From the NCBI RefSeq assembly GCF_022549775.1, contig NZ_JAKZGP010000009.1:38841-102840 (forward strand): a stretch of DNA of 64,000 bases, in the 5' to 3' direction. Positions 1-8,959 of the stretch are shown piece after piece. A program made the translations under genes and the position numbers. Numbering within the stretch: position 1 is the stretch's first letter; the number at the start of each line of letters is the position of its first letter. The DNA comes from Belliella filtrata (lineage in GTDB: Bacteria; Bacteroidota; Bacteroidia; Cytophagales; Cyclobacteriaceae). A model generated the notes under the pieces. The model worked only from the letters and a program-made list of their open reading frames with translations, was not told the DNA's origin and searched no databases.

Positions 1-2
1 CT

Positions 3-1523
3 CAAGAAATTGATGTACCCATGTACATCGGATCTGAAGAAGTGAGAACTGGCAATAAAAAATCCATGTCTCCCCCACATGATCATCAGCACATCTTGGG
101 ATATTTCCACGAAGGTGATGCTTCTCATGTAGAGCAAGCCATCAACGCAGCTCTTGGAGCTAAAGCCGCTTGGGAAACAATGGAATGGGAACAGCGTGCA
201 GCTATTTTCCTGAAAGCTGCAGACCTCCTAGCTGGACCATATAGGGCAAAAATTAATGCTGCTACCATGCTTGGTCAATCTAAGAATGCTTTTCAAGCAG
301 AGATTGATGCTGCTTGTGAGTTTATAGATTTCTTAAAGTTCAATGTACAATACATGACAGAAATCTACGCACAGCAGCCTCCTGTATCAGGTGATGGCGT
401 ATGGAATAGAGTGGAGCAAAGACCATTGGAAGGTTTTGTATTCGCATTGACACCATTCAACTTCACTGCAATTGCAGGAAATCTCCCAACTTCCGCAGCC
501 ATGATGGGTAATACCATCGTATGGAAGCCTGCTTACACACAAATCTATTCTGCAAAAGTCCTGATGGATGTGTTCAAAGAAGCGGGAGTTCCTGACGGAG
601 TAATCAACCTAATCTATGTAGATGGCCCAACAGCTGGAGACATCATTTTCAATCACCCAGACTTTGCCGGAATTCACTTCACTGGATCCACAGGAGTTTT
701 CCAACATATCTGGAAGACAATCGGTGAAAACATATTCAAATACAAATCATACCCAAGAATCGTAGGAGAGACTGGCGGAAAAGACTTTGTCATTGCGCAT
801 AAGTCAGCGAATCCAAAAGCAGTAGCTGTAGGTTTATCACGAGGTGCTTTTGAGTTTCAAGGTCAGAAATGTAGTGCAGCTTCAAGAGCTTATATCCCAA
901 ACAATATCTGGGCTGATGTGAAAAAATACTTGCTTGAAGACCTGTCATCCATGAAAATGGGACCTACAGAGGATTTTTCCAACTTTATCAATGCTGTAAT
1001 AGATGAGAAATCATTTGACAAAATCAGCAAATACATCACTGAAGCAAAAGGTGCTGAAGGTGTTGAGATCATATCGGGTGGCAATTTCGATAAGTCAAAA
1101 GGTTATTTCATTGAACCTACTGTGATCGTCACCCAAGATCCAATGTACAAGACCATGCAGGAAGAAATCTTTGGCCCAGTATTGACAATCTATGTGTACA
1201 ATGCAGAGCATTTCGAAGAAGCCCTGGAACTGGTGGACCAAACATCTCCATACGCCCTTACAGGAGCCATCTTCTCAACTGACAGATATGCCATCGAGTT
1301 TGCGACCAAAAAACTCCGAAATGCAGCAGGTAACTTCTATATCAACGATAAACCAACAGGAGCAGTGGTAGGTCAGCAGCCATTTGGAGGCGCTAGAGCT
1401 TCTGGAACCAATGATAAAGCTGGGTCAATGATCAACTTGCTAAGATGGGTGTCTCCAAGAACAATCAAAGAAACATTCGTATCACCTGTGGATTATAGAT
1501 ATCCGTTTTTGGGTGAGGAGTGA
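3..1523 (+). CDS. pruA: 1-pyrroline-5-carboxylate dehydrogenase, 5' end cut off by the window
   Basis: NAD-dependent aldehyde dehydrogenase that oxidises glutamate-gamma-semialdehyde to glutamate, the second step of proline catabolism in the cytoplasm. The reading frame is open to the left window edge (Q-E-I-D-V-P precedes the first Met at base 21), so about 40 N-terminal residues are missing from the family's usual length of about 540. Visible family marks are TPFNFTAIAGN (cofactor-binding region), GSTGVF, VGETGGKDF containing the general base Glu, and GQKCSAASRAY with the catalytic Cys; the C-terminal GGARASGTNDKAG is typical of P5CDH rather than of other aldehyde dehydrogenases. There is no PutA fusion: the enzyme stands alone, as in most Bacteroidota. 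A strong terminator lies 230 bp downstream. Function is confident from conserved motifs. Confidence 0.95.
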   Translation, partial: QEIDVPMYIGSEEVRTGNKKSMSPPHDHQHILGYFHEGDASHVEQAINAALGAKAAWETMEWEQRAAIFLKAADLLAGPYRAKINAATMLGQSKNAFQAEIDAACEFIDFLKFNVQYMTEIYAQQPPVSGDGVWNRVEQRPLEGFVFALTPFNFTAIAGNLPTSAAMMGNTIVWKPAYTQIYSAKVLMDVFKEAGVPDGVINLIYVDGPTAGDIIFNHPDFAGIHFTGSTGVFQHIWKTIGENIFKYKSYPRIVGETGGKDFVIAHKSANPKAVAVGLSRGAFEFQGQKCSAASRAYIPNNIWADVKKYLLEDLSSMKMGPTEDFSNFINAVIDEKSFDKISKYITEAKGAEGVEIISGGNFDKSKGYFIEPTVIVTQDPMYKTMQEEIFGPVLTIYVYNAEHFEEALELVDQTSPYALTGAIFSTDRYAIEFATKKLRNAAGNFYINDKPTGAVVGQQPFGGARASGTNDKAGSMINLLRWVSPRTIKETFVSPVDYRYPFLGEE

Positions 1524-1750
1524 GAAGAGAAGCCAAAGGCGTGAAGCGAGAGATTAGATAGATAGACTCGCCTGCTGCAAGCAGGAACAAGAAACAAGAG
1601 TTTTAATGTGTGCTAAGTACAAAGTAAATTTAATCCACAATCTCTCGTAGAAGCGAGAGACAAGAGTCAAGATACAAGAGAGAAATGTCAATCAAAAGAG
1701 ATTGGACAAAGCCCTGTGTTGTCAATAGCTACTTGCTTACACAAAGCCAA
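1524..1750. repeat. Intergenic stretch with repeated GAAGCGAGAGA motifs
   Basis: No gene is visible between pruA and its terminator. The stretch holds two copies of GAAGCGAGAGA (about 1541 and 1648). The second forms a small inverted repeat, CTCTCG-tagaag-CGAGAG. CAAGAG-type words recur nearby (acaagag, caagagtcaagatacaagag). It looks like a degenerate non-coding repeat of the kind found between Bacteroidota genes; this is inference from the local pattern only. Confidence 0.35.
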
Positions 1751-1752
1751 TC

Positions 1753-1788
1753 AAACACCCCAAGATGATTTTCTTGGGGTGTTTTTTT
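1753..1788 (+). terminator. Intrinsic terminator of pruA
   Basis: Perfect 13-bp stem AAACACCCCAAGA / TCTTGGGGTGTTT with loop TGATTT, running into a T tract. It lies 230 bp after the pruA stop. The A-rich left flank means it may also stop leftward transcription. Confidence 0.85.
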
Positions 1789-1798
1789 ATTGCAATCC

Positions 1799-2943
1799 CT
1801 ACTTTTCATCTAGATTGACCTTTAATATCTTATATCTAAAGTAATCATCACTAAAATCATCTCTGTTCATATTATTGGTAGAGACATATAGACCTTGTCT
1901 TCCAACCAAAAAATTATCCGAGGAATGTACTTCAAATTCATCAAAAACATGTTCCGCTAAGGTGTTAAGATCTTTGTCCAAGATCATAATGCCCGTTATT
2001 GGTCTTGAGCGTTCAAGCATACGAAGTTTTTCAATTTCAAGGCTCTCTTGAGGTTCATAACCTGGGAGGAAAATTCTATAAAACACATCCCTATATTTAT
2101 CATAAAGAAAAATTTCATATTGATCAGAACCAATAGTGTTTAAAACCGCTTCCTCTGAACTTCCTGGTAACTCATCAACAAAATTGAATTTATTGACATA
2201 TTTTGATTTGACTTCTTTCCTTAGAGTAATTTCCTTAGAGTCATTGTCGTACACTTGGATTTCATGATCATAATATGGAGATATATAAATTTTATTCTCC
2301 CTTCTTGCCCATGCAAAATACGATAGCTTTTTGCCTTGATCCCAATAGTTTTCTTTGTAAAAAACATTTTGCCATTGAAATTTACTTGTCAACAAATTAA
2401 AACTATATAGCAGATGCTGTTTTTGAATGTCTGATTTTTTCATTTGATGATGCGCCATCAAAAAAGGTTGCGCACCAAAGATCTCATTCCCTTCCAAAAA
2501 TAAAGGAGTGTAGCTTCCTGCACCAATATGGCTAACATTAAAACTCTCTTCATTCAAAGGCTCAAACTTTAAAAGATTCCCAGAAAAATCAATGATTCCA
2601 ATTGCTGGAGGAAAAAGGTAACTCCTATTGTATCTTTTGAAATTAAGGTTACTCCTGTGAGCCTTCTTGCTCTTTTTTCTTCATCGAATTCCAAGGGTAC
2701 ATTTAATATATGCTTGCCAGAAGGAAATTCAGTGAATTGCAACTTCTTAATAATATGGTTATAATAAAAAATGAATTCTCCTGAGTCAGTTTCAACAAGT
2801 TGAATCATTCCAGGGTTAGTAAGTACCATGTCGGAAGCCTGAAATGAAATTGTCTCTTCAAATTCCAATAACCCCGCAGTTTCAGTTCTTGATTTGCAGC
2901 TCACAATCAAAACGATGATGAAGCATAATAAAATCTGTTTCAT
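1799..2943 (-). pseudogene. DUF4221-like beta-propeller lipoprotein, frameshifted
   Basis: Two reading frames make one protein. The N-terminal part starts at ATG 2943 (MKQILLCFIIVLIVSC, a lipoprotein signal with lipobox Cys) and runs in frame to about 2617. The C-terminal part reads on in another frame to the stop at 1799. The break falls in a run of five T on the coding strand (2612-2616). One extra T restores an uninterrupted sequence, from TIGVTFF directly into PPAIGIIDFSGNLLKFEPL and on to NEESF. The joined product of about 380 residues looks like the DUF4221 family of secreted or outer-membrane propeller lipoproteins in Bacteroidota; molecular function is unknown. It may be a true pseudogene, a slippage-controlled gene, or a sequencing error. 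A short peptide gene lies just upstream on the same strand. Confidence 0.6.
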
Positions 2944-3049
2944 AAATTGTATGTTTAAAGTACCGTTATTGAAATATATCAATAGCGGTTTAGAACTACT
3001 CACAAAGACATAAATTATTGAAAGACAAATTTTTACAACCATCAATAAA

Positions 3050-3139
3050 TTAACACCATTCTACTCCCCCTCCCGACTGTGCTTCTAAATTCACAGGCTG
3101 AACTAGCCCTTGTCCCATTGTCATGATGCTTACTGCCAT
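3050..3139 (-). pseudogene. Short NVEALA-like peptide, probably missing its true start
   Basis: A small frame reads MAVSIMTMGQGLVQPVNLEA then QSGGGVEWC and stops at 3050. The frame stays open upstream to about 3166 (KNKLANSD) but has no ATG there before a TAA. The layout (hydrophobic stretch, N-L-E-A, Gly-rich Cys-ending tail) resembles the NVEALA-type peptides that sit beside beta-propeller lipoprotein genes in Bacteroidota. It lies 107 bp upstream of the frameshifted propeller gene on the same strand, which fits that pairing. The N-terminus looks lost, so it is called a remnant; translation from the internal ATG at 3139 (29 residues) is possible. Assignment to the family is by eye. Confidence 0.35.
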
Positions 3140-3295
3140 ATCTGAATTTGCTAATTTGTTTTTTCTTTTTTATAATTAACAACACTTTAGTTAATATTTA
3201 AAACTAATCACTTTTTTAAAAAAAAGAAACAGTCAGAGGAATAATCCTGAAAAAAAACAGTATTTTTAGTTATCTTGTTTTAGCATTTTATTGAT

Positions 3296-4480
3296 ATGAA
3301 AAACATCCACTCTCTCCACCCTTTTTCTACTATTAATCCTTTGTCTTTCTTGTAGCCCTAATACTGACACCAACCATGATTTCTCAACATTGCTTATTGA
3401 AGCTGAAGATATTAAAGCACTTGATGAAATAATTGAAGATATTATATTTCTTCCCTTTCAGATACCTGATGATTCTCCAATCAAAAAATCTAGTCATAAT
3501 GCCATGCTTTTAGAAGATGAACATATTTATTTCTCTACAGGAGGCCATAAAGATACTCCAATACATGTTTTTGACACAGAAGGTAAATACATTCAATCAT
3601 TCAATAAGCAAGGTGGTGGCCCCGAAGAATACCCTTTCATACTAAGATTAGATATGTTTGGTGATAAACTTGCAATCTGGAACTACAAAGGTGTCTTCAA
3701 GCTATACGACAAAGAAACTTTCGAATACAAAGGCCAAAAGAATTTGAGAATTTAGACCTTCCAAATATCCCCGATTTTGCAAAAATCGATGATGAGAAAT
3801 GGTTATTTGTCTCCGATTATGGATTTGAGGAAGATGGCAATAACCAATACCAACCATTCTATATCTATGATGAAAAGTCTAAAACAAAACAGGCTCTTTA
3901 TCCGAAAGGTTGGAAACTGAGTTCAAACTTAGTAGAAGGTGAGATCACAAAGCTATCTGACAATACATATCTACTTAACTTTGGAGCTTCTGATACGCTT
4001 TATCATTTCCAAGAAAACAAAATCAATCCCTTTGTAGTCCTTGATTTGGCTAACAATAATCTTCCTGATAAATTAAAAAATGAGGTCGATGATGTGATGG
4101 AGAATGTAATTCCTTCACAAAAATTCAACTTCAATCTCGGTAGTGCTTCAGCTGCAAACGACATAATTAGGATCCTACTTTTTGGGATAAAACCAAATAA
4201 TTTTTCACAAGATGCAGGCTTAGAAAGCATGCCTTTATACCATTTGTACTTACAATACCCGAGTATGAAATATAAACTTTCTAGTGCCTTTGGTTCTTCT
4301 ATTGGCAAGCCTGGCTTTAGTAAAGATGGATACTATTATGAAGTTTTGTTCCCAGAAGGAATTGATTTTGCTTTAAAAACAGATTTGTTCGGAAAGCACA
4401 ATAAAAAATTGGAATCTGCAATGGACATTTTAGTGGATCAGGAAGATCCAATATTGGTGAAATATAAAATCAAAATTTAA
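3296..4480 (+). pseudogene. Six-bladed beta-propeller lipoprotein with two frameshifts
   Basis: Three frame segments make one gene. ATG at 3296 opens MKNIHSL, but the lipoprotein signal that should follow (STLFLLLILCLSC) is in another frame from about 3315, so one base too many lies between. The second segment, with blade motifs such as HVFDTEGKYIQSFNKQGGGP (the NHL-like pattern of the six-bladed propeller family), ends at TAG 3753. A lost A in the AAAA run at 3737-3740 explains that stop: one extra A gives GQKEFENLDLPN and the frame is then open to 4480. The intact protein would be about 395 residues, exported and lipid-anchored. Two independent breaks argue for a decayed gene. Compare the intact relative at 31917-32984. 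Confidence 0.6.
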
Positions 4481-4517
4481 AATCAATACAATCTCTCATT
4501 GCTGCAAAGCTCTCTCC

Positions 4518-4862
4518 TCAATCAGCCAAGTAAACATCATTTGCACATTGAACATAGTCTACTTCTATTTTTTCGCCATTTTGACTTTTAGAAAAATATA
4601 TATAATTCCCATTTTCATCTGGCTCAGGATCACGGGAGATAGACCAAAGCCTAGATCGACCATCTTCAAGCATCACCCTGTAAGTAAATACACCAGTTTT
4701 TTTATTCCTCCTCACATCCTGATCGATCACATAAGACAGCTGAGTGCCCGAATCGTCAAACTCCTTCAAGTACACAATACACTCTCCACTCAATTCTTCA
4801 ACTTCAGTACAAGAACTAAAGCTGATCAATAGGAATAAAAAGATTACACTTAATTTTTTCAT
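4518..4862 (-). CDS. Small secreted lipoprotein of unknown function
   Basis: The 114-residue product begins with a clear lipoprotein signal (MKKLSVIFLFLLISFSSC). The mature part is acidic, with a hydrophilic beta-rich look (GECIVYLKEFDDSG, FTYRVMLEDGRSRLWSIS) and one further pair of Cys residues (GEC near the N-terminus and VQCAND near the C-terminus) that could form a disulfide. I do not recognise a family. It stands alone between the decayed propeller gene and pgk, and carries no sign of damage. Confidence 0.65.
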   Translation of the reverse strand: MKKLSVIFLFLLISFSSCTEVEELSGECIVYLKEFDDSGTQLSYVIDQDVRRNKKTGVFTYRVMLEDGRSRLWSISRDPEPDENGNYIYFSKSQNGEKIEVDYVQCANDVYLAD

Positions 4863-4943
4863 AACACCCTAACTATAACTACTCAAAAATATAAATTCAA
4901 TTTGAAAATAAAGCATTTTCAAACCCTCTCTTTCCAAAAAATA

Positions 4944-4977
4944 AAAACACTGCCAATCAGAAAGTCGGCAGTGTTTT
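4944..4977 (-). terminator. Terminator of the pgk transcript
   Basis: Perfect 11-bp stem AAAACACTGCC / GGCAGTGTTTT with a 12-base loop, followed on the minus strand by a T-rich tract. It sits 23 bp after the pgk stop. Symmetric flanks could make it bidirectional. Confidence 0.8.
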
Positions 4978-4999
4978 AAAATTTGATAATTAATGAATA

Positions 5000-6199
5000 C
5001 TATGGCTCAAGTGCAGCTACACCTGGAAGCACTTTACCTTCCATGTGCTCAAGCAAGGCCCCTCCACCGGTAGAGACATAGGATACCTTATCTGTAAACC
5101 CGAACTTATTGACTGCGGCGGCAGAATCACCGCCTCCGATAAGTGAGAATGCTCCAGCTTGCGTAGCTTCTGCTACTGCTTCTGCTATCGCTACAGTACC
5201 ATGAACAAAGCTACTCATTTCGAATACGCCCATTGGTCCATTCCAAAGCACAGTTTTTGAATTTTTAACTACTTCTGCAAATTGCTTTCTAGTGTCTGGT
5301 CCGATATCCAAGCCCATCCATCCGTCAGGGATTTGACCACTTACCGCCACTTTTTGCTCGGCATCATTGGCAAAGGCTGTGGAGATCACAGTATCTACGG
5401 GTAAAATCAAGTTTACACCTTTTGCTTTTGCTTTCTCCATCAATTCTAGCACGTAGTCCATTTTGTCTGCTTCACACAAGGAGTCACCGATTTGACCACC
5501 TTTAGCTTTGGCAAAAGTGTAGGACATACCACCACCAATGATCAAGTTATCTACCTTATCAAGAAGCTTTTCAATGATCAAAATCTTATCTGAAATCTTC
5601 GCTCCTCCCATAATGGCAGTGTATGGTCTTTGTGGTTCCTCTAAGACCTTATCTGCATTTTCTAATTCAGATTGTAATAAGTACCCACTCACTTTGGTAT
5701 CAAAGTACTGAGCAATCACCGCTGTAGAAGCATGAGCCCTGTGAGCTGTTCCAAATGCATCATTGACATATACATCACCTAAGGCAGCAAGTTTCTTTGC
5801 AAATTCCTCATCACCTTTTTCTTCTTCCTTGTAGAACCTCAAGTTTTCCAAAAGCAAAATCTCACCTGGTTTCAACCCTGCTGCTAGCTGCTTAGCTTCT
5901 TGACCAATACAGTCTGGTGCAAACTTTACAGAGGTTCCTGAAAGCTTCTGTAGATCAGAAATCACATGCCTCAATGAGTACTTATCTGTAGGGCCATCCT
6001 TTGGCCTACCTAAGTGAGACATCAAAATGGCAGAACCTCCATCTTTAAGGATTTTTTGAATGGTCGGTATAGCTGCGCTTATTCTAGTGGCATCTGTTAC
6101 ATTTTGATGCTCATCTAGAGGAACATTAAAATCAACCCTGATCAAGGCTTTCTTCCCTGAAAAATCTAAGTTGTCAACGTTTTTAATTCTTTTGTTCAT
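5000..6199 (-). CDS. pgk: Phosphoglycerate kinase
   Basis: Glycolytic enzyme that transfers phosphate between 1,3-bisphosphoglycerate and ADP in the cytoplasm. The start is set at ATG 6199 ([20 protein letters not shown]), giving 399 residues, the usual size; an in-frame ATG 42 bp upstream would add an unlikely tail. Visible motifs are RVDFNVPLD near the N-terminus, [35 protein letters not shown], the hinge-region MGGAKISDK and the nucleotide site [13 protein letters not shown] near the C-terminus. It is the last gene of a leftward run after tsaC (38 bp gap) and is followed by a strong terminator. Confidence 0.97.
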   Translation of the reverse strand: MNKRIKNVDNLDFSGKKALIRVDFNVPLDEHQNVTDATRISAAIPTIQKILKDGGSAILMSHLGRPKDGPTDKYSLRHVISDLQKLSGTSVKFAPDCIGQEAKQLAAGLKPGEILLLENLRFYKEEEKGDEEFAKKLAALGDVYVNDAFGTAHRAHASTAVIAQYFDTKVSGYLLQSELENADKVLEEPQRPYTAIMGGAKISDKILIIEKLLDKVDNLIIGGGMSYTFAKAKGGQIGDSLCEADKMDYVLELMEKAKAKGVNLILPVDTVISTAFANDAEQKVAVSGQIPDGWMGLDIGPDTRKQFAEVVKNSKTVLWNGPMGVFEMSSFVHGTVAIAEAVAEATQAGAFSLIGGGDSAAAVNKFGFTDKVSYVSTGGGALLEHMEGKVLPGVAALEP

Positions 6200-6237
6200 G
6201 ATTAATGGTTTTATTAGGTTTTTTAGTATTTGAGTAT

Positions 6238-7203
6238 TCAATTTTTCACTGAGGCCCTTTTCAATCTATCGTTGATTGCTCTGCCAAGGCCTTCTTCTGG
6301 CAAAAGCTCTGCTAAAATTACGGAAACATCTACGCTATCCAAAATCCTCATCCCTGCAAATAACTTTTTTGCTGCTTCACGTAAGTCTCCACCAGGGCTC
6401 AAGATTACTTTATTGGAATCAGGAACTTCTGGAAAATCCTTTTGATATGTCAATATTGCAAATTTCTCCCCTTTTTCACGGTAAGTAGCGACCAACTCAT
6501 CTATATTACCAATGACAAAAGGTTTGGAAGGAGCATAATGGCTTTTCAATTGTCCCGGAGCCTTTGGATTACTTGAAGAGTGGGCCATCACTTTGACCGC
6601 TCCGACCACCTGTTCTATGCTAGCAATATCAAGTCCACCAAGTCGAAAGATGGTAATTTCTTCCGCTTCCAAGCCCACAATAGTACTCTCTAATCCTACA
6701 TCACACTGCCCTCCATCGAGTACATAGGTGATTTTTTCTCCTAGCTGATCATTCACGTGACTGGCCAGCGTGGGACTAATGTAGCCAAATGGATTGGCAC
6801 TCGGTGCAGCCAGCGGAAAATCAAGAGATGCTAGCAATGCCCTAGTCAGGGGATGTGAAGGAATTCTAACCGCAACGGTGTCGAGACCACTTGTAACCAA
6901 TTCAGGCACATTGCTTTTCCTAGGTAGTAGCAAAGTCAAAGGCCCAGGCCAAAAAGCATCAGCCAATAGTTTTAGCTGAGCAGGTATATGCGTCACAAAA
7001 CCTTCCACACGATCTACACTTGAAGCATGTAGAATCAATGGATCAAAGTTTGGCCTATTCTTAACTTCAAAAATCTTCGCAACAGCATCTTCGTCAAATC
7101 CATTACCAGCAAGTCCATAAACTGTCTCCGTGGGTAAACCTACAAGTTCACCTGAAGCAAGGATTGCTTTCGCTTTTTGAATATCTACACCAATATCAGC
7201 CAT
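6238..7203 (-). CDS. L-threonylcarbamoyladenylate synthase, Sua5 type
   Basis: Makes threonylcarbamoyl-AMP from threonine, bicarbonate and ATP, the precursor of t6A at tRNA position 37. At 321 residues it is the long Sua5 form: an N-terminal YrdC/TsaC domain ([16 protein letters not shown] at residues 20-35, [23 protein letters not shown]) plus the C-terminal Sua5 domain (from about residue 210, [14 protein letters not shown], the conserved linker). Its ATG overlaps the stop of the upstream TPR gene by one base (TAATG), so the two are translationally coupled. Motifs are complete; confidence is high. Confidence 0.93.
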   Translation of the reverse strand: MADIGVDIQKAKAILASGELVGLPTETVYGLAGNGFDEDAVAKIFEVKNRPNFDPLILHASSVDRVEGFVTHIPAQLKLLADAFWPGPLTLLLPRKSNVPELVTSGLDTVAVRIPSHPLTRALLASLDFPLAAPSANPFGYISPTLASHVNDQLGEKITYVLDGGQCDVGLESTIVGLEAEEITIFRLGGLDIASIEQVVGAVKVMAHSSSNPKAPGQLKSHYAPSKPFVIGNIDELVATYREKGEKFAILTYQKDFPEVPDSNKVILSPGGDLREAAKKLFAGMRILDSVDVSVILAELLPEEGLGRAINDRLKRASVKN

Positions 7204-7919
7204 TACTCTTTACAGAAATCGTCAATCCATGTCTGTGCATCTGCATAGCCTAAATTGAGCGCCATTTTCAAATTGGCACATCCTTCTTCCTTTTGATTCA
7301 GTGCACTCATCTGAGTTACACCTAAAAGGTAATATGCTGAGCCATTATTATTATCAAGATTAATCGCATTGATCAAGGATTCCATTCCTCCAAGAGGATC
7401 ATTATTTCCGAGCTGCGCTTTGGCTTTATTGAAGTGTACCAAAGCTTGGTCAGGCGTAGCTTGAAGCGCCATATCAAAATCCATGATGGCATCTTCATAC
7501 TCTTCTTGTGCCAAAAGAGCTAATCCCCTATTGTAATACACATCTACTTGCTGCGCATCCAATCCACTTGCTACATTATAATCTCGTATCGCTTCTTTGT
7601 AAGCTTTTTTCTCCAAGTAAGCATTTCCCCTATTGAAGAATGGCTTGTAAGAAGTAGAATCTAGTCGAATAGAACTGGTGAAGGCTTTTATAGCTTCATC
7701 AAACTTTTTTTGTTGAAAAAGCGCTACTCCTTTGGCATTGAACGCAGAAGTATTCTCTTCGTTCTTCTCTACAACTTTATCGAAATACCCTACGGCTTTA
7801 CTGTATTCTCCAGCTTCAAGCTGACGTACACCTTCATCAAAGAGTTCTTGTTCACTTGCACCACATGCTGACATCATCAATCCAACTACAGCCAAGATAT
7901 AGATTTGTTTTACTAACAT
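7203..7919 (-). CDS. TPR-repeat lipoprotein
   Basis: Starting at ATG 7919 the protein opens with a lipoprotein signal (MLVKQIYILAVVGLMMSAC); an in-frame ATG 18 bp upstream (MRKNKR) is an alternative. The mature part is built of tandem tetratricopeptide repeats of 34 residues, recognisable by the pattern ..A..YFDKVVEKN.., AFNAKGVALFQQKKFDEAI, PFFNRGNAYLEKKAYKEAI, VYYNRGLALLAQEEYEDAI and so on, about five or six copies. Such proteins serve as scaffolds for other proteins in the periplasm or at the outer membrane; the partner is unknown. The gene is coupled to tsaC by a one-base overlap. Confidence 0.85.
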   Translation of the reverse strand: MLVKQIYILAVVGLMMSACGASEQELFDEGVRQLEAGEYSKAVGYFDKVVEKNEENTSAFNAKGVALFQQKKFDEAIKAFTSSIRLDSTSYKPFFNRGNAYLEKKAYKEAIRDYNVASGLDAQQVDVYYNRGLALLAQEEYEDAIMDFDMALQATPDQALVHFNKAKAQLGNNDPLGGMESLINAINLDNNNGSAYYLLGVTQMSALNQKEEGCANLKMALNLGYADAQTWIDDFCKE

Positions 7920-7955
7920 TCGCTTATTTTTTCGCAAAGATAATGAATTATCTAG

Positions 7956-8396
7956 CTAGACATTGTCATTTTGCATTTTTGCAGCATAAGACTCGGGTAC
8001 AGCTACTGGCTTCATGGTCTTCAAGTCCACAGATACCATGGTTACTTGAGCTACAGCATACACTTTATGTTTACCATCCGAACTAGTTCCTCCCAGAACT
8101 TGCTCAAGGACAAATGAACTCGATCCTATTTTTACACATTTGACAAATGCCTTTACTTCATCTCCGAAATGAATGGGGGTCTTATAGTCTATATTGACAT
8201 TAGCCACCACTGTACCAAATTTCATGGCGTCCCATTGACAAGTCTTATGTAAATACATCGCCCTAGCATGCTCCAGATAATTGAAGTAAATGCCATTGTT
8301 CACATGCATGTATCCATCTATGTCCGAAAACCGAATCTGAATATCTTCTGAAAAAGAAAAGGAGGAATTCAAATCCTCCCATTTATAATTAGTCAT
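7956..8396 (-). CDS. Acyl-CoA thioesterase, hotdog fold (YbgC/FadM-like)
   Basis: A 146-residue single hotdog domain of the 4HBT family. Residues 20-45 hold the signature RFSDIDGYMHVNNGIYFNYL, with the Asp (D in SDIDG) that activates water in this family, then the long helix LEHARAMYLH. NVNIDYKTPIHFGDEVKA is the conserved central strand pair. Such enzymes hydrolyse acyl-CoA thioesters; the substrate cannot be read from sequence. It lies 4 bp downstream of the NUDIX gene in a leftward run, so it is probably cotranscribed. Confidence 0.88.
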   Translation of the reverse strand: MTNYKWEDLNSSFSFSEDIQIRFSDIDGYMHVNNGIYFNYLEHARAMYLHKTCQWDAMKFGTVVANVNIDYKTPIHFGDEVKAFVKCVKIGSSSFVLEQVLGGTSSDGKHKVYAVAQVTMVSVDLKTMKPVAVPESYAAKMQNDNV

Positions 8397-8400
8397 AAGT

Positions 8401-8952
8401 TTATATTACGTATTCTGATCTACTGGTTTTTTCTAACATCCTCAAAATAGAAGGACTATAACCCACCACATCCTCAACGGTATCGAAGGGCACCCAAGCC
8501 AAGTCTATACTTTCACTACTTAAAGTGAGTGGCTCATTCAACTCCGCTTCAATCAAGTACCTTACATCATAGTGAAAATGCTCAGGAACATCTCCTCTCT
8601 GAGGAATGATATGCTTGTCTATATCAAAAATCCCATTTCCAACAAAGCGCAAAGAAGTAAGCCCACTTTCCTCCCTAGCTTCTGTCATGGCTACTTCAAG
8701 AAGATTCTCGACACCGTCAGCATGCCCTCCTAGCTGTAGCCATCTATTGAGTTTTCTATGAAGTGTCAAGAGTGTATGCGTTCGGAATTTATCAACAACC
8801 CAAGCTGAGGCTGTAAAATGCCCTTGCTCTCTTGAACGCAAAAAGGCGTCATCATCATACGTCAATTCAATAAATTCTGCTGCAAAGGCTTTCTCTTCAT
8901 CAAAAGGTGTTCTGTAGTTTTCTAGACTTTGTCTCAATATTACTCTATCCAT
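8401..8952 (-). CDS. NUDIX hydrolase
   Basis: A pyrophosphohydrolase domain of about 183 residues. The Nudix box is visible as GHADGVENLLEVAMTEAREE followed by SGL, fitting Gx5Ex7REUxEExGU except that Thr stands where Arg is usual; the metal-binding Glu residues are all present. RLNRWLQLGGH before it is typical of the subgroup that acts on nucleoside diphosphate derivatives or similar small substrates. The start is set at ATG 8952 (MDRVILRQSLENYRTPF), 7 bp after the upstream stop; an in-frame ATG at 8979 would overlap that gene by 20 bp. Substrate unknown. Confidence 0.88.
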   Translation of the reverse strand: MDRVILRQSLENYRTPFDEEKAFAAEFIELTYDDDAFLRSREQGHFTASAWVVDKFRTHTLLTLHRKLNRWLQLGGHADGVENLLEVAMTEAREESGLTSLRFVGNGIFDIDKHIIPQRGDVPEHFHYDVRYLIEAELNEPLTLSSESIDLAWVPFDTVEDVVGYSPSILRMLEKTSRSEYVI

Positions 8953-8959
8953 GCGGTAA

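Noticed and set aside
1648..1690. CRISPR-like repeats near pruA
   Set aside because: Only two copies of a short motif, with no regular spacers and no cas genes.
4003..4308. 101-codon ORF on the minus strand inside the propeller pseudogene
   Set aside because: It is antisense to a frame with clear propeller sequence and has no family-like features.
4548..4832. 94-codon ORF on the plus strand over the small lipoprotein gene
   Set aside because: It mirrors the minus-strand lipoprotein, which has a convincing lipoprotein signal; the plus-strand product does not.
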